The position numbers and the translations under genes were made by a program. From Ceratotherium simum simum (Eukaryota; Chordata; Mammalia; Perissodactyla; Rhinocerotidae): 64,000 bases of DNA. The stretch spans positions 24,753,554-24,817,553 of the forward strand of contig NW_004454177.1 in NCBI RefSeq assembly GCF_000283155.1. The letters run 5' to 3'. Positions 1-11,605 of the stretch are shown piece after piece. Under the pieces are notes generated by a model. That model made no database searches, was not told the DNA's origin, and saw only the letters and a program-made list of their open reading frames with translations. The first letter of the stretch is position 1. Each line of letters opens with the position of its first letter.

Positions 1-640
1 AAAAAAAAAAAAAAAAAAGCAAAGCCAATATTCTGAAACACCACAAGATGGGGATGTTACTCCATTTAAAACGTCTTTTTTTTTTTTAACTGTTTCAACA
101 TTCTCCAGAGGGCTTAACTTGTTCTGTCTTCATCAAAAATTAAGATTTTAAAATCATCTATGCTTCCAAATGAAGTTAGAGTCAAAAATCATCTAAATAA
201 CAAAACCGTAACAGTGATTTCCACTTTAAAATGTGTCAATGGAGTATGAGTTACGTCTTTGTCTCTCTGCTGGCTGTATGCATTTGTCTTTCATATGGAG
301 CTTCAAGGTGTGTGTGTGTGTGTGTGTGCGTGTGTGTGTGTGTGTGTGTATTTGTGTTTTATCTTCCAGGTGTTTATTACTCTTTCCCTTTGTTGCTCTG
401 TTGCTCCATATTAATCTCATGTGGTGATTCTGTGTATCATTATGATTATCTCTCCCATTAAATTGTGCCTAGTTCACAATTGCAACCCCAGTATCAAATA
501 AATGTGTCAGCATTTGTCTTGTGAGATTGTTGGTATGCCATCCTTTCTGTTCCTATTCTTCATCTCTTATTTTTCCATTAAAAAAAACCTTAATACAACA
601 GTGGTATCAGATAGTGCATAACCATGCTCAAAAAATATTT
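1..640. other. AT-rich intergenic DNA
   Basis: No gene is visible. The window opens with 18 A residues, which may be the poly(A) tail of a retroposon lying outside the window. A (TG)n microsatellite sits near 308-350. Short open frames here lack any recognisable protein similarity. Confidence 0.6.
308..350. repeat. (TG)n microsatellite
   Basis: About 21 TG dinucleotides with a single C interruption near 329. Likely length-polymorphic. Confidence 0.95.
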
Positions 641-1390
641 CTTTTTGCAAATCAAAGCTACAATGAGATGTCACCTCACACCCATCAGAATGGCTATAAT
701 TAACAAGACAAGAAATAACAAGTGTTGGAGAGGATGTAGAGAAAAGAGAACCCTCATACACTGCTGGTGGAATGAGGCAAACTGGTGCAGCCACTATGGA
801 AAACAGTATGGAGATTTCTTAAAAAATTAAAAATAGAAATACCATATGATCCAGCTATTCCACTTCTGGGTATTTATCCAAAGAACACGAAATCAATAAT
901 TCAAAAAGATATATGCACCCCTATGTTCATCGAAGCATTATGCACAATAGCCAAGACGTGGAAGCAATCCAAGTGCCCATCAATGAATGAATGGATAAAG
1001 AAGATGTGCTACATATATAAACAATGGAATACAGCCATAAAAAAAGACAAAATTGTGCCATTTGCAGCAACATGGATGGACCTTGAAGGTATTATGCTGA
1101 GCAAAATAAGTCAGACAGAGAAACACAAATACCACATGATTTCACCCATATGTGGAAGATAAACACACACAGAAAAGGAGAATAGATTCGTGGTTACCAG
1201 AGAAGACGGGGGTGGAGGAAGGGTGAAAGGGGTAAACGGGCACTTATGTACGGTGATGGATAAAAACGGGACTCTTGGTGGTAAACACAATGCAGTCTAC
1301 CCAGAAACTGAAATATAATGATGATGTACACTTGAAATTTACACAATGTTATAACCAATATGACCTCAATAAAATAATTTAAAATATATA
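640..1390 (+). mobile_element. L1 LINE, 3' fragment (end of ORF2 plus 3' UTR)
   Basis: The frame at 785-1162 reads as the C-terminal part of an L1 ORF2 protein, with the typical '[14 protein letters not shown]' and 'ATWMDLEGIMLSKISQTEK' stretches. It is followed by a G-rich 3' UTR, an AATAAA at 1368-1373 and an AT-rich tail. The copy is 5' truncated, as is usual for L1, and codes for no functional protein. The upstream boundary is approximate. Confidence 0.85.
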
Positions 1391-1857
1391 TATATTTCTT
1401 ATTTTCCCTTTCCTTTGTCTCTCTTTCTTCTTCTATTTCTCTCCCTAATATTCACTAAATGTTTGATTTTTAAAATTAGTTGTTATTATTGAACTGAATT
1501 AGAAAATAGGAAAACATTTTACATGTTTATATGTTGCCTAGTGTGGAGTGTGTGTGTATGGATTTTTTTTATTCGCCTGGATGCCTTGTACTTGATATAG
1601 GAGGGGTCTCCTATTCAATTGATTTATGTGCTTCATGGATACTGACTAAAGTAAAAGAGAAAGTCTCATGTTGATTTATTACATCAGCCAGAAATCACTG
1701 TTTGCAGGGTGAATTTAAATTGGCTTTCTCTGCAAATTTTTTTTACAAGTGGTTTGGCTGCCTGTTGATCAGATTTGTACATCTTATCTAACGTGGAATT
1801 CAACTGCCTAATTCCACTATCAAATTCATGAAATAATAAAATGTTTTCTTTTTAAAA
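1391..1857. other. unassigned AT-rich spacer
   Basis: Sequence between two same-strand L1 fragments. I see no coding potential and no clear repeat family. It may be diverged L1 or unique DNA. Confidence 0.4.
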
Positions 1858-2737
1858 AGTAACTATGTCCCCTCTCACCCACTCCTATTCAACACCATAT
1901 TGGAAGTCCTAACTAACTCAACAAAACAAGAAAAGGAAATAAAAGCATACAGACTGAGTAGGAAAAAATAAAACTACCTTTGTTAAGATGACATTATAGT
2001 TTATGTACAAAAATCCAAAAGAATATTGGACCTAATACATGATTCTAGAAGGTTGCAGGATACAAAGTTAATACACAAAAATCAATTGTTTTCCTATATA
2101 CCAGCAATGAATAACTGGAGTTTGAAATTAGAAACGCAACACCATTTACATTAGCACCACCAATAACAAAATGAAATACTTAGGTATAAACCTAACAAAA
2201 CAAGTACAAGATCTATATGAGGAAAACTATAAAACTGTGATGCAAGAAATCAAAAAAGATCTAAATAAATGGAGAGATATTCCATGTTCAAGGATAGAAA
2301 GACTCAATATCATCAAGATGTCAGTTCTTCCCAACTTGATCTATAGAGTCAACAAGATTCAATCAATATCCCAGCAAGTTATTTTGTGGATATTGACAAA
2401 CTGATGCTACAGCTTATAGGGAGAGGCAAAAGACTCAGAATGGCCAGCAGAGTACTGAGGCAGAAGAACAGAGAACTAACACCATCTGACTTACTACAAA
2501 GCTGTTGTAATCAAAAGAGTGTGGTGTTGGCAAAAGAATAGATAAGTAGGTTAGTGGAAATGAATAGAGCCCAGAAATAGACCCGCACATAGTCAACTGA
2601 TCTTTGACAAAAGAGCAAAAGCGATTCAATGGAAACAGGATAGTCTTTTCAACAAATGATGCTGGAACTACTGGACATCCACATGCAAAAAAATGAACCT
2701 AGACACAGATCTTACACCCTACACAAAAACTAACTCA
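1858..2737 (+). mobile_element. L1 LINE fragment, ORF2 part (left half)
   Basis: Contains the decayed end of an L1 reverse transcriptase region. The 'KYLGINLTKQVQDLYEENYKT' type sequence is encoded at 2171-2404, and nearby motifs ('YRVNKIQSI') follow the L1 ORF2 order. The frame is broken by stops. It is interrupted at 2737 by an ERE SINE and resumes at 3047. Confidence 0.85.
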
Positions 2738-3039
2738 GGGGCTGGCCCAGTAGCATAGTAGTTAAGTTCCAGCGAGCGTTCCACTTCAGTGGCCTGGGGT
2801 TCGCCGGTTCGGATCCTGGGTTCGGACCTACTCACCACTCATCAGGCCATGCTGACGTGGCATCCCACATAGAAGAGCTACAACTCTACAACTATGATAT
2901 ACAACTATATACTGGGGCTTTGGGGAGAAAAAAGAGGAAGATTGGCAACAGATGTTAGTGCAGGGCCAATCTTCCTCAAAAAAAAAATTTAAAAAAAATA
3001 AATAAAAATGTAGACGGTCTAAAGGATCTTTAAAAAAAT
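2738..3039 (+). mobile_element. ERE-type SINE inserted in L1
   Basis: Starts with GGGGCTGGCCCAG and carries a tRNA-Ser-like head with a box B-like GGTTCGGATCC. The flanking target-site duplication TAACTCA lies at 2731-2737 and 3040-3046. Unusually, the body holds both the 'ACAACTATATACTGGGGCTTTGGGG' type segment and the 'AGATTGGCAACAGATGTTAG' type segment that occur separately in the other copies of this window. The insertion post-dates the L1 it splits. Confidence 0.9.
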
Positions 3040-3046
3040 TAACTCA

Positions 3047-4365
3047 AAATGTTTTATAGACCTAAATGTAAAATGCAAAACTATAAATCTTCTAGAAAAT
3101 AATATAGTAGAAAATCCAGGTGACCTTGGGTTTGATGATGACTTTTTTGGATAAAACACCAGAAGTACAATTTAAGAAATAAAACATTGGTAAGTTAGAC
3201 TTCATTAAAATTAAAAACTTCTTCTCTGCAAAAGACACTGGTAAGAAACGAAAAGACACAAACTAGGAGAAAATATTTGCAAAAGATATATCTGATAGAA
3301 GACTTGTATTCAAAATATACTAAGAACTCTTAAAATCCAACAATAAAAACACAAATAACCCAATTAAAAAGTGTGCAAAAGATCTAAACAGACACTTCAC
3401 CAAAGAAAATATATAAATGGCAAATAAGCATATGAAAAGATGCTCAATATCAAATATCATTAGGGAATTGAAAATTAAAACAACAATGAGATCACTACTC
3501 ACTGATTAGAATGGCTAAAATCCAAAACACTGACAACACCAAATACTAGCAAGGATGTGGAGCAACAGGAACTCCCACTTATGGCTGGTGGGAATGCAAA
3601 ATGCTATAGCAAACCTTGGAAAGCAATTTGGCAGTTTCTTACAACGTTAAACATATGATTCAGCAATTGCACCCAAATGAGTTGAAAATTTATGTCCACA
3701 CAAAAACCTGCATACAAATGTTTATAGAAGCTTTATTCATAATTACTAAAAATTGGAAGCCATCAAGATGTCCTCCAATAGAGGAATGTATAAACTGTTG
3801 TACATCCATAAAATGGAATATCATTCAGGAATAAGAAGAAACGAGCTATCAAGCCATGAAAACATACAGAGGAGTGTTAAATGCATATTGCTAAGTAAGA
3901 GAAACTAATTTGAAAAGACTACAGTGTATAGTTCCAACTATATGACATGCTGGAAAAGGCAAAAGTATACAGTAAAAAGATCAGTAATCGCCAAGGGTTC
4001 AGAGGGAGGGAGGACAAGAGGGAGAGTTGAATAGTTGGAACACAGGATTTGTAGGGCAGTGAAACTATTATCTATGACACTGTAATGGTGGATACACGAC
4101 ATTACGCATTTGTCAAAACCTGTGGAACTGTACAAATCAAAGAGTGAACCTTAATGTAAACTATGGACCTTAGTTAATACTGTATCATTATCAGTACACT
4201 GATTATAACAAATGTGCCACACTAATGGAAGATATTAATAATTGGGTAAACTGCAGGGGTGGGCAGTAGGGAAGAGGGGGTATATGAGAACTCTCTGTAC
4301 CTTCTGCATAATTTTTATATAAACCTAAAACTGCTCTAAAAATAAGGTCTATTAATAAAAAAACA
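3047..4365 (+). mobile_element. L1 LINE fragment, ORF2 end and 3' UTR (right half)
   Basis: Continuation of the L1 split by the SINE. ORF2 remnants include 'NWKPSRCPPIEECIN' in the frame at 3616-3834. An old L1M-type 3' UTR follows ('GTATGATACTG'-like and 'CACTAATGGAAGATATTAATAAT' segments). Frames are broken throughout. Confidence 0.8.
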
Positions 4366-5556
4366 GGTAATCATGTCACACTTTATAATACTTCGTAATG
4401 ACTATTATTCAGAGTAACTTTGTGAAATTAACTGGAGCTCTGTTATAACATTTTAGTTTCAAAGAAAACTCTGCATAAATGGCATACATCTAGGTCGTCT
4501 AGTCATCCAAGGTAATTTATTTCCTACATTTTAAGAAATTTTATCACAAGAACTTTTCATTAACTACAGGGTCAAGATCCTATTGTTAGATATGGAAAAC
4601 TCTAGTGAACATGATCATAATATTGAAGATACAGTTATGACCCTAAATTCCTTGACAGGGATTATGTCTTGTTTATCTTAACATATCCTATCCCCATTAG
4701 CCACATGCATATACTTTTTAAATGTTTGTCAAATAAATGACTGAATGAAAAAAATGAATGAATATTGTATATGTGGGTTGTATAACAACTCATAACTTAG
4801 TCCTTCCTATTGATTTCTGGTTTTCATTTACAGCCAGTGAATAAAGTGTGTGGTATTCATTATTTCTACTCTTGGACTTCATTGAGCAAAAAGATAATTA
4901 GAAGCCTCATCTACAAATTATTTAATTCACCCTGGCTAAAAAGCTTAAAAAGAGTAAGAAGCTGTAAATCTCAGTTAGCATTTCAATGAGAAACTCAAAC
5001 AAATGGAGTTCTATTGTCATGAATGTTTTAAAAATATTAAGTCTCACAATAAACCATTACATCTCCTTAATTAGATAAAGGAGAGGTTTGGTGACTGTTT
5101 ACGTAAAAGTTGTCATAAAATACTAATCAATACTTATTTGTGCCCATCACAATTTGAGTTTGCATCTAGGTCTGTTTCCTAAAAATGGCAAAAAGTTCCT
5201 GTAATATTGAAATTGTTTGATATAATAAATCCAAAAACTGCTTCGTAAACTTGAGATTAAAATTTTTTTAATCTCAAGTTTTTTAGGGAACTATGTTTGT
5301 CAGAAAACTGTAGAAAACTGTTACTATTCACCTAAATGGCAATCTATGTTGACATACGAGATTAATTTTATGTTAGTAATAATTAGCTTATTAAGACTTC
5401 ACTGAGATAGCTGGAATTAACTAAATAAATACAATAAAGATTATATGGAGTTTCTTAAAATTAGAGAGATAGCTAAATGTCATTCCTAGTTATAAAATTA
5501 ATTTTACACATAAAAAGAAAATGATTACAACAAGTTTAAAATACAATTCAAAATCT
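4366..5556. other. AT-rich intergenic DNA with an L2 3' remnant and a hairpin
   Basis: A probable LINE L2 3' end lies near 4655-4750: a 'GGGATTATGTCTTG ... AAATAAATGACTGAATGA' layout on the plus strand. A near-perfect 16-bp inverted repeat lies at 5247-5281. No gene is visible. Confidence 0.45.
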
Positions 5557-5768
5557 TGGGACCGGCCCCGTGGCTTAGCGGTTAAGTGCGTGCGCTCCGC
5601 TGCTGGCGGCCCAGGTTCGGATCCCAGGCGTGCACTGACGCACCGCTTCTCTGGCCATGCTGAGGCCACGTCCCACATACAGCAACTAGAAGGATGTGCA
5701 GCTATGACATACAACTATCTTCTGGGGCCTTGGGGGAAAAAATAAATAAATAAAAATTAAAAAAAAAA
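5557..5768 (+). mobile_element. ERE SINE (classic type)
   Basis: Begins GGGACCGGCCCCGTGGCTTAG, followed by a GGTTCGGATCC box B-like core, the CATACAGCAACTAGAAGGATG segment and an A-rich tail. It is flanked by a perfect 16-bp target-site duplication (ATACAATTCAAAATCT) at 5541-5556 and 5769-5784, indicating a young insertion by L1-type retrotransposition. Confidence 0.97.
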
Positions 5769-6254
5769 ATACAATTCAAAATCTCAATTGTCCTAGATTG
5801 TTGGATACATTGAAGTGGAACAAAGTGGTCTTACTGGAAATGTAGAGTTGAGATTTATAAAAATTTAGAATAATGATAGAATCCATATCTATAATATGAT
5901 CACTCAGGGATTATGTGGTAATGAAGAAGAGCAGAGTAGAGGAGCTAGATGAAATCCTAAAAAATACCTTAATTTCAATAGGAAGGTAGAGGAAGGGGAG
6001 TTTAAGAAGGAAAATCAGAAAGAATGGTCATATTAGTGTTGTTGACGCATTTAAGAACTTCCACCATAACTTCTTCCATCTCACTGTAACCACTTCCTTT
6101 TGTCATGTCTCAAAATTGAAAAATTATACGCAAATGAGAATCAGTGCGCCAGGCATGCAGAGTCTCTTATCTGGAAAGGTTATATGGTACACAGCTAATA
6201 ATACCAAATTGAAAATAAGCACAATATACGGCTTTTCTAATAGCCTTTTTGTAT

Positions 6255-6345
6255 TGTCTTTTAACAGCTGCTTAACCTCAGGCAAGTTAGTCTTTCCATG
6301 CCTCAGTTTCCTCTTCAGTAAAAAGGGATACTGCTGTTACTTATA
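6255..6345 (+). mobile_element. MIR SINE fragment
   Basis: Matches the MIR core order: TGCTTAACCTCAGGCAAGTTA, then a CCTCAGTTTCCTCTTCAGTAAAA segment. It is cut on its right side by a minus-strand ERE SINE. Confidence 0.6.
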
Positions 6346-6518
6346 CTTGGCCCTGAGCTAACTTCTGTGCCAATTTTCCTCTATTTTGTATGTGGGATGC
6401 TGCCACAGCACGGCTTGATGTGTGGTGTGTAGGTCCAGGCTCAGGATCTGAACCCGCGAACCCCAGGCTGCCAAAGCGGAACACGTGAACTTAACCACTA
6501 TGCCACTGGGCCAGCCCC
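6346..6518 (-). mobile_element. ERE-type SINE (old, diverged)
   Basis: On the minus strand it reads GGGGCTGGCCCAGTGGCATAG, then a diverged box B and CAGCATCCCACATACAAAATAG. The end shows the 'TTAGCTCAGGGC' type tail. I could not find a clear target-site duplication, so the copy is probably older than the classic EREs here. Confidence 0.85.
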
Positions 6519-9500
6519 TGCCTTGATTTTTCTTAGATTCTATAATTGGGTATATTTTTATGGCAGAATGTGGTTCTTTGAAACTAGAGAAATCAAACAA
6601 AAGGCTTACATTCCAAAAACTACCATATTGATTATAAAAGCTAGATCCCTAAGAGTTAGAACAGTGCCTGACATATAGCAAGTACTAAGTAAATGTTCAT
6701 TGAATGCATAAATGAAAGCTTCTGAAAGTATTTTTATTGCTGTTGTGCAATTTGATCAGTGCTCTCCCTACAACCTTTAAATGTGAAAGAATCACCCAAC
6801 ATCAGGGTTGAAAAGGGCATCTCGTCCGATAACCGATATGGTGACTGAACCCCTGCTCTAAGTCTAGTGAATTGACTGTCTAATCAATCTTTCAGCTCTA
6901 CTAAGGATGGAAAACTCCATACTTCTGGAGGAAGTTCATTATATCTAGAGACAACTCCAGCACCAAGTTAATTCTTGTATTGAGTCACAAACTAATTCCC
7001 TGTTGTTAGATAATCCATAGGGAAGTAAATAAAATAATTTGTTGTGTGTTACCATGGGCTAAGTGTAATATATAACTGTCTCTTGCTGAATTCCAAATAC
7101 CTAGAGCAGTGTCTGGCATATGTAAGTCCTCTGTAAATATTCACTAAATGTTACATAGTTAACGTACTCTGCATTAATTATTGGTTGATATTAAACTATT
7201 CATAGCTTTTTTACATTGGCTCTCACAGACCACATTCTTCTTCACCCTACACACTTGATGTTGAGCAAATTTGGACGAAAGGACAACACCAGTCATCTTT
7301 AATAAACTTTATTTCATTAGATGATAGAATTTATCATAGTCATTTATGCTCGGATTTTTTTCTTTAGTACTTTTTTTTTAGTGCTATTAAGTGCTAAATA
7401 TTAGAAAAAAGATGTCCTAATATGGTAAAGAGAAAATAAATGTCCCATGTGTCTACTTTTATTTTGAAGCTTTTTGTGTATTATGCTTTTTAAAAGTGTA
7501 ACTTTGTATATTGTTGTGAACTAACAAAAAATACGTTGAATCCTTGAAAACTAATTTCCTCTTTGGAATACCTGCAGGACTCTTTGTCAACTCAAATCAG
7601 GTTTAGCTTAATTATATCCTAATTAGGCTAAATTCATATATTCCAGCTATTTAAGCAAGAATGATAATTGCCTGATAAGAAGGCAACTCTGTCAAGCTAT
7701 GGAGTATATGATTGATGTTAAAGCATATATCATGATGACTGTAAAAATAAAAGACGCTTATTAAAGACCAGAAGTCTTTGCAATTCAATAAAACATTCCT
7801 TACCTTGGGAGAGATTTTATGAAAACTCATTTAAGATAAAACTCCTATATTAGATATTTTAATACCTTTATAGTCATTATCAAACATTTTTCTTTAACTC
7901 GCTACTTTTATTTGTATTTGAAATTTTTTTTTTAAGCCAGCAAATCATCTCTAGGTAATATAAAATGGGTATTGTGTATATATATTTGGAGTCTGTGTCA
8001 ACAAAACAGAGTATTTGTATCAAGTGTTTATAAAAAAATCAATCAATAAATATTATCTATGGTAAGCATTTCTAAATGATAACCTCAAAGTAATTCTGGT
8101 TTTAAGAACCAATTTGTGTGCTAAAACTCATCAAAAATTATCAGTCTTGCTGAGTATCTCTCTTCATCCTCTCATTGATCACTGAAGTACTACAGCAACC
8201 TAAAGAACAAGAGTCATTTTTCTAACATATAAAATATATAAGGACTTAATTTCAAGTTCATGACAACATAAATCTGCAAAAAGAAATTGGAGAATGATTA
8301 TTTAAATTTTTGGTTATGGAGTAGGTAAATATTTGTAGGTAGATAAGTATTTGAGATGAATGAACAAATGAATAAATGACAAAATTTCATAGTCACATTA
8401 AAGGAACAAAGTACTTGAATTAAAAGGGGGTAAATGTTTATCTACGAGACATCCTATTGTTTAATATATGAAACACAATTTTTCCCATTAAGATTAGACA
8501 AAAAGGAGATTATGCTAATGAGAGTACAAATATAGCTTAAAATTAATTCATGGATAATTGATTTTCCACATTGCATTTAATTTTATTTCATTTGTTAAAA
8601 TATCTGTAATACACTGAATAAAAATAAGCTAGTCTTAAATACTTAAATGAAAATAGAAAATAGTGGTACTTAATTATATGATCAAATGCCTCTTGTTTTC
8701 AGTTGCTGTGGAGCCCTCATACATTTCTGCAACAAAGATTTTTCTTTACATGTCTTATACAAAAAAAGCCTTATCAAAAAAGTCTTTGTAAAGAATGAAA
8801 TTTTTACCTTTTTTTCCCTCATATATGTACTGACAAGCCCCATTACTTATGTCAATTTATAATACCAGATAAATCCACTTAGGGTCTTTCCTTGTCATTC
8901 TTGTAAGAGGACACAGAGATCAAACAGCAAAAGACAGAGAACTGAGGCCCAGTCTACAGACAATAAGGTTGCTATGAAGGCATATACTTTGTTAGATGAC
9001 AGACAAAAGATATTACATATAAAAAGGGGGAATAGAAGAGCTACTTGGCTGCTTAATACAATTTATTCTCTTAATTTCAGAATGGCATTAAATACCAGTC
9101 ATCTGTATCATATTTTGTCAAAATGCTATTAGTGAAATGGTAGATTCCCATGGCTATCCAGTTTCTTTTCAGTGGTAATTGAAACCACACAACTGCTCTC
9201 AATCAACTTGAAATCATCCCAATATGATCGTATTTTTAAAATAAGATTTAAAAATAAATCTACCATCATTATCACTCATGTTTTATAACTATATTTATTA
9301 TTTTCCTCATTCAGAAAGAGAGAAAAGATTATACAAATGCTTGCCACTAATATATTCAATATCCTTTTACTTATCCATCTTTCCTTTTCAGATTTCTCTT
9401 ATCTGTTTCTTTAAACTTTATTAACTTTTCCATAAAATATTAGACTTGGATTTTCGACCACAATTGATCTTCTTATTGCCTTGATACCTTTAGAATTTAT

Positions 9501-9837
9501 TGAAATGCCCCTCTCCTGTTTTAGAGATGTCGTCAAATTGAGAATCTACAAACATAGTATAATTATAACTCGGAAAAAAAAGTGCCTTCTGATTTAGAGT
9601 ATGAATAAAAGGGTTAGTCTCCACATCATATAATAAGAGAAATCAGCTTAGAGCATTGAAAATGAAGTGCCAGCGCCTGACTGTATATATTGGCCCACAC
9701 ATTGTAAATACCTAAAGTTGTAAATCTTGACCTCTATAATCCCTCCTTCAACCACAAACTCCTATTCTTTCATTTATCTTACTCCCCCACTCTTCTCTTC
9801 ATCTTTGATGCTCTCTAGTCCTTTAATCCTTCCTATT
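6519..9837. other. AT-rich intergenic DNA, no gene seen
   Basis: No convincing coding frame. Probable L2/MIR 3' ends occur near 6655-6715 and 7070-7155, each with an 'AGTGTCTGGCATAT ... AAATGTTCA' type layout. The remainder looks unique or too diverged to classify. Confidence 0.4.
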
Positions 9838-9985
9838 AATAATATAAAACATAATAGTTCACAAAATGTTGTACATTATTTAATTTAATCTTCTTAACAA
9901 TCTGTATTATTATCCCTATTTTGGAGAAAATGAGACTCAGATTTAGAGACTCACCCAAGATCACACAGCTGGGACTTCTGATATC
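9838..9985 (-). mobile_element. MIR SINE, first half of a split copy
   Basis: Reverse-orientation MIR: 'TATTATCCCTATTTTGGAGAAAATGAGACTCAG' is followed by the 'CACCCAAGATCACACAGCTGGG' core. The copy resumes near 10,745, so foreign sequence of about 750 bp appears to lie inside it. Confidence 0.6.
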
Positions 9986-10744
9986 AAGATAAATGGAGAG
10001 GGAAGATAGTGTATTCTCATCTTACATCAACCATATAAATAACATAAAAAATATATATACTTTTAAAAGAAGAAAATATAGCCATCCTCAAAAAGGAAGG
10101 TCAACTTTTGGAGGACCATAAACCGTGTGTGAGAAAATTGTGTTCCATGTAATGAAGTGGTGAGAGGTGGGAGCAGGAGTCCAGACGTAACCAAGAGGCC
10201 TAGTGCAAGGATCCAGGCACATACTGCCACCTTCCAGGCTAGGCACAAGAGAAAAGGATGCCTGTCTTTAGGAAGGAGTAAAGCTTGCGGTAATCCATAG
10301 GACAACGCCCCTGGTAACTGGTAAAGTCAGGAAGATTGGGGAGCACCCAAGCTCAGAAAACGAACTCCCAAGTTCCCCATCTGACAGGACATAATGTTCA
10401 TTCCTTATTCTCACTATCAATGACTCCAACCAAACCTTAGCAGATGTTTCTAGACTACCCAAAAGATGTGCTGTATAAGCAGAGACCATAGTCTTTCCGG
10501 CAACCTGAGCTGCAGTGAGGAATGCATAATCAAGAAAAGAATTACCAAAAGTTGTAAGAGCATTAACTCCATGAAAGAGTACAAACTCAGTAAAAGGTAG
10601 GGAGGGGTCAGGGATCATAGATAATTCAAAATATAACTTTCAACGAAGTAAAATTAATATACTCAAATAAGTGAAGATTATTGTATACATGAAAGAAGGA
10701 AAGGCACTTACAAAAAAGAACCAATTAAAAATTATGCAACTGAA
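9986..10744 (+). mobile_element. possible L1 5' region fragment inside a MIR
   Basis: The right end (AAAAAAGAACCAATTAAAAATTATGCAACTGAAAAATGG) resembles the segment just upstream of or within L1 ORF1. The rest is moderately GC-rich and not recognised. There is no poly(A) end and no clear target-site duplication. Open frames on the minus strand (80 and 116 codons) show no known protein similarity and are not called as genes. Confidence 0.3.
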
Positions 10745-10825
10745 AAATGGTAGAACTGGGACTCAAACACAGGTCTTCTGCCTCCAAGTTCCATGTTCTT
10801 TCCTATGATACTATAGTTACCCCCC
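10745..10825 (-). mobile_element. MIR SINE, second half of the split copy
   Basis: Contains TGGTAGAACTGGGACTCAAACACAGGTCTTCTGCCTCCAAG, the expected continuation of the reverse MIR core after the CACACAGCT segment at about 9970. Confidence 0.5.
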
Positions 10826-10982
10826 ACATACACACAGACACATATAGATGCTTATTTGCTTATTTATTTAGCTTCCTCATTACTCTGCCTCTATGCATAG
10901 TCTTGACCTCATGGTCCATCAAAGGAGCCCATTATTCTTTTATCTCCACATCATCTACTCCACTCACCTTGAAAATTCATAA

Positions 10983-11150
10983 TCTTGTGGTTCTCAACCT
11001 CGGTTGCATATTAGAAATACCTGGAAACTTAAAAAATTATATACACTGTAACTACCCTAGACTAATTAAATCAGATCATCTGGGAGTAGGACTCATGCAT
11101 TGATGTTCTTTTTAGAAGCTCCTTGGATGATTCTATGAGAATAATTGCCT
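10983..11150 (+). mobile_element. MER5-like hAT MITE
   Basis: Starts with GTGGTTCTCAACCT and shows 'ATTAGAAATACCTGGAAACTT' and 'AAATCAGATCATCTGGGAGTAGG' in the order expected of MER5A/B, a non-autonomous hAT-Charlie DNA transposon. The end is degraded. Confidence 0.55.
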
Positions 11151-11229
11151 TTATCTAATTTTGTTTCAGAAAGGGCGAATTATTCACCAAAATTTGTGCC
11201 TTCCCTTGCATAGTATAAAGTTGTCATTA

Positions 11230-11605
11230 GGAAGCAGCGGCTGAACTAGGGAGCCCTTCCCGAGCACCACCTATATCAAGGTAGGGCCAGGTGATTAGCT
11301 CTCAGCATTAGAATGTGACCTGAAATAATGTGTATCATTTCTGAGAGAAGGAAGTTAAGAAGCAGCGTATAGTTTTCATTCTTTTTTTCCATCTGCTAAA
11401 TGGACACAGAAGACTTGAAAGGTCTAACAAACGCAAAATCACACGACAGAAGGAGCTGGGTCCATAAATCACCACTTAAAGAAAAGTCATGCTCCCATCA
11501 AGTCTTATATCATCATAAGACTGCTGAGAGAAAAATATTTATTTTAAGCCTCTAAATTCTGAGGTTTATTTCATCAGCTACAGTTACCCAGATAAATAGA
11601 GAAAT
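11230..11605 (+). mobile_element. possible MLT1-type (MaLR) solo LTR fragment
   Basis: The right end (TTATTTTAAGCCTCTAAATTCTGAGG ... ACAGTTACCCAGATAAATA) resembles the 3' end of MLT1 LTRs, old non-coding LTRs of endogenous retrovirus-like elements. No internal retroviral coding region is visible. The left boundary is uncertain. Confidence 0.35.

Noticed and set aside
10063..10618. Two overlapping minus-strand frames of 80 and 116 codons
   Set aside because: No known similarity and the region looks like transposon-derived sequence inside a MIR.
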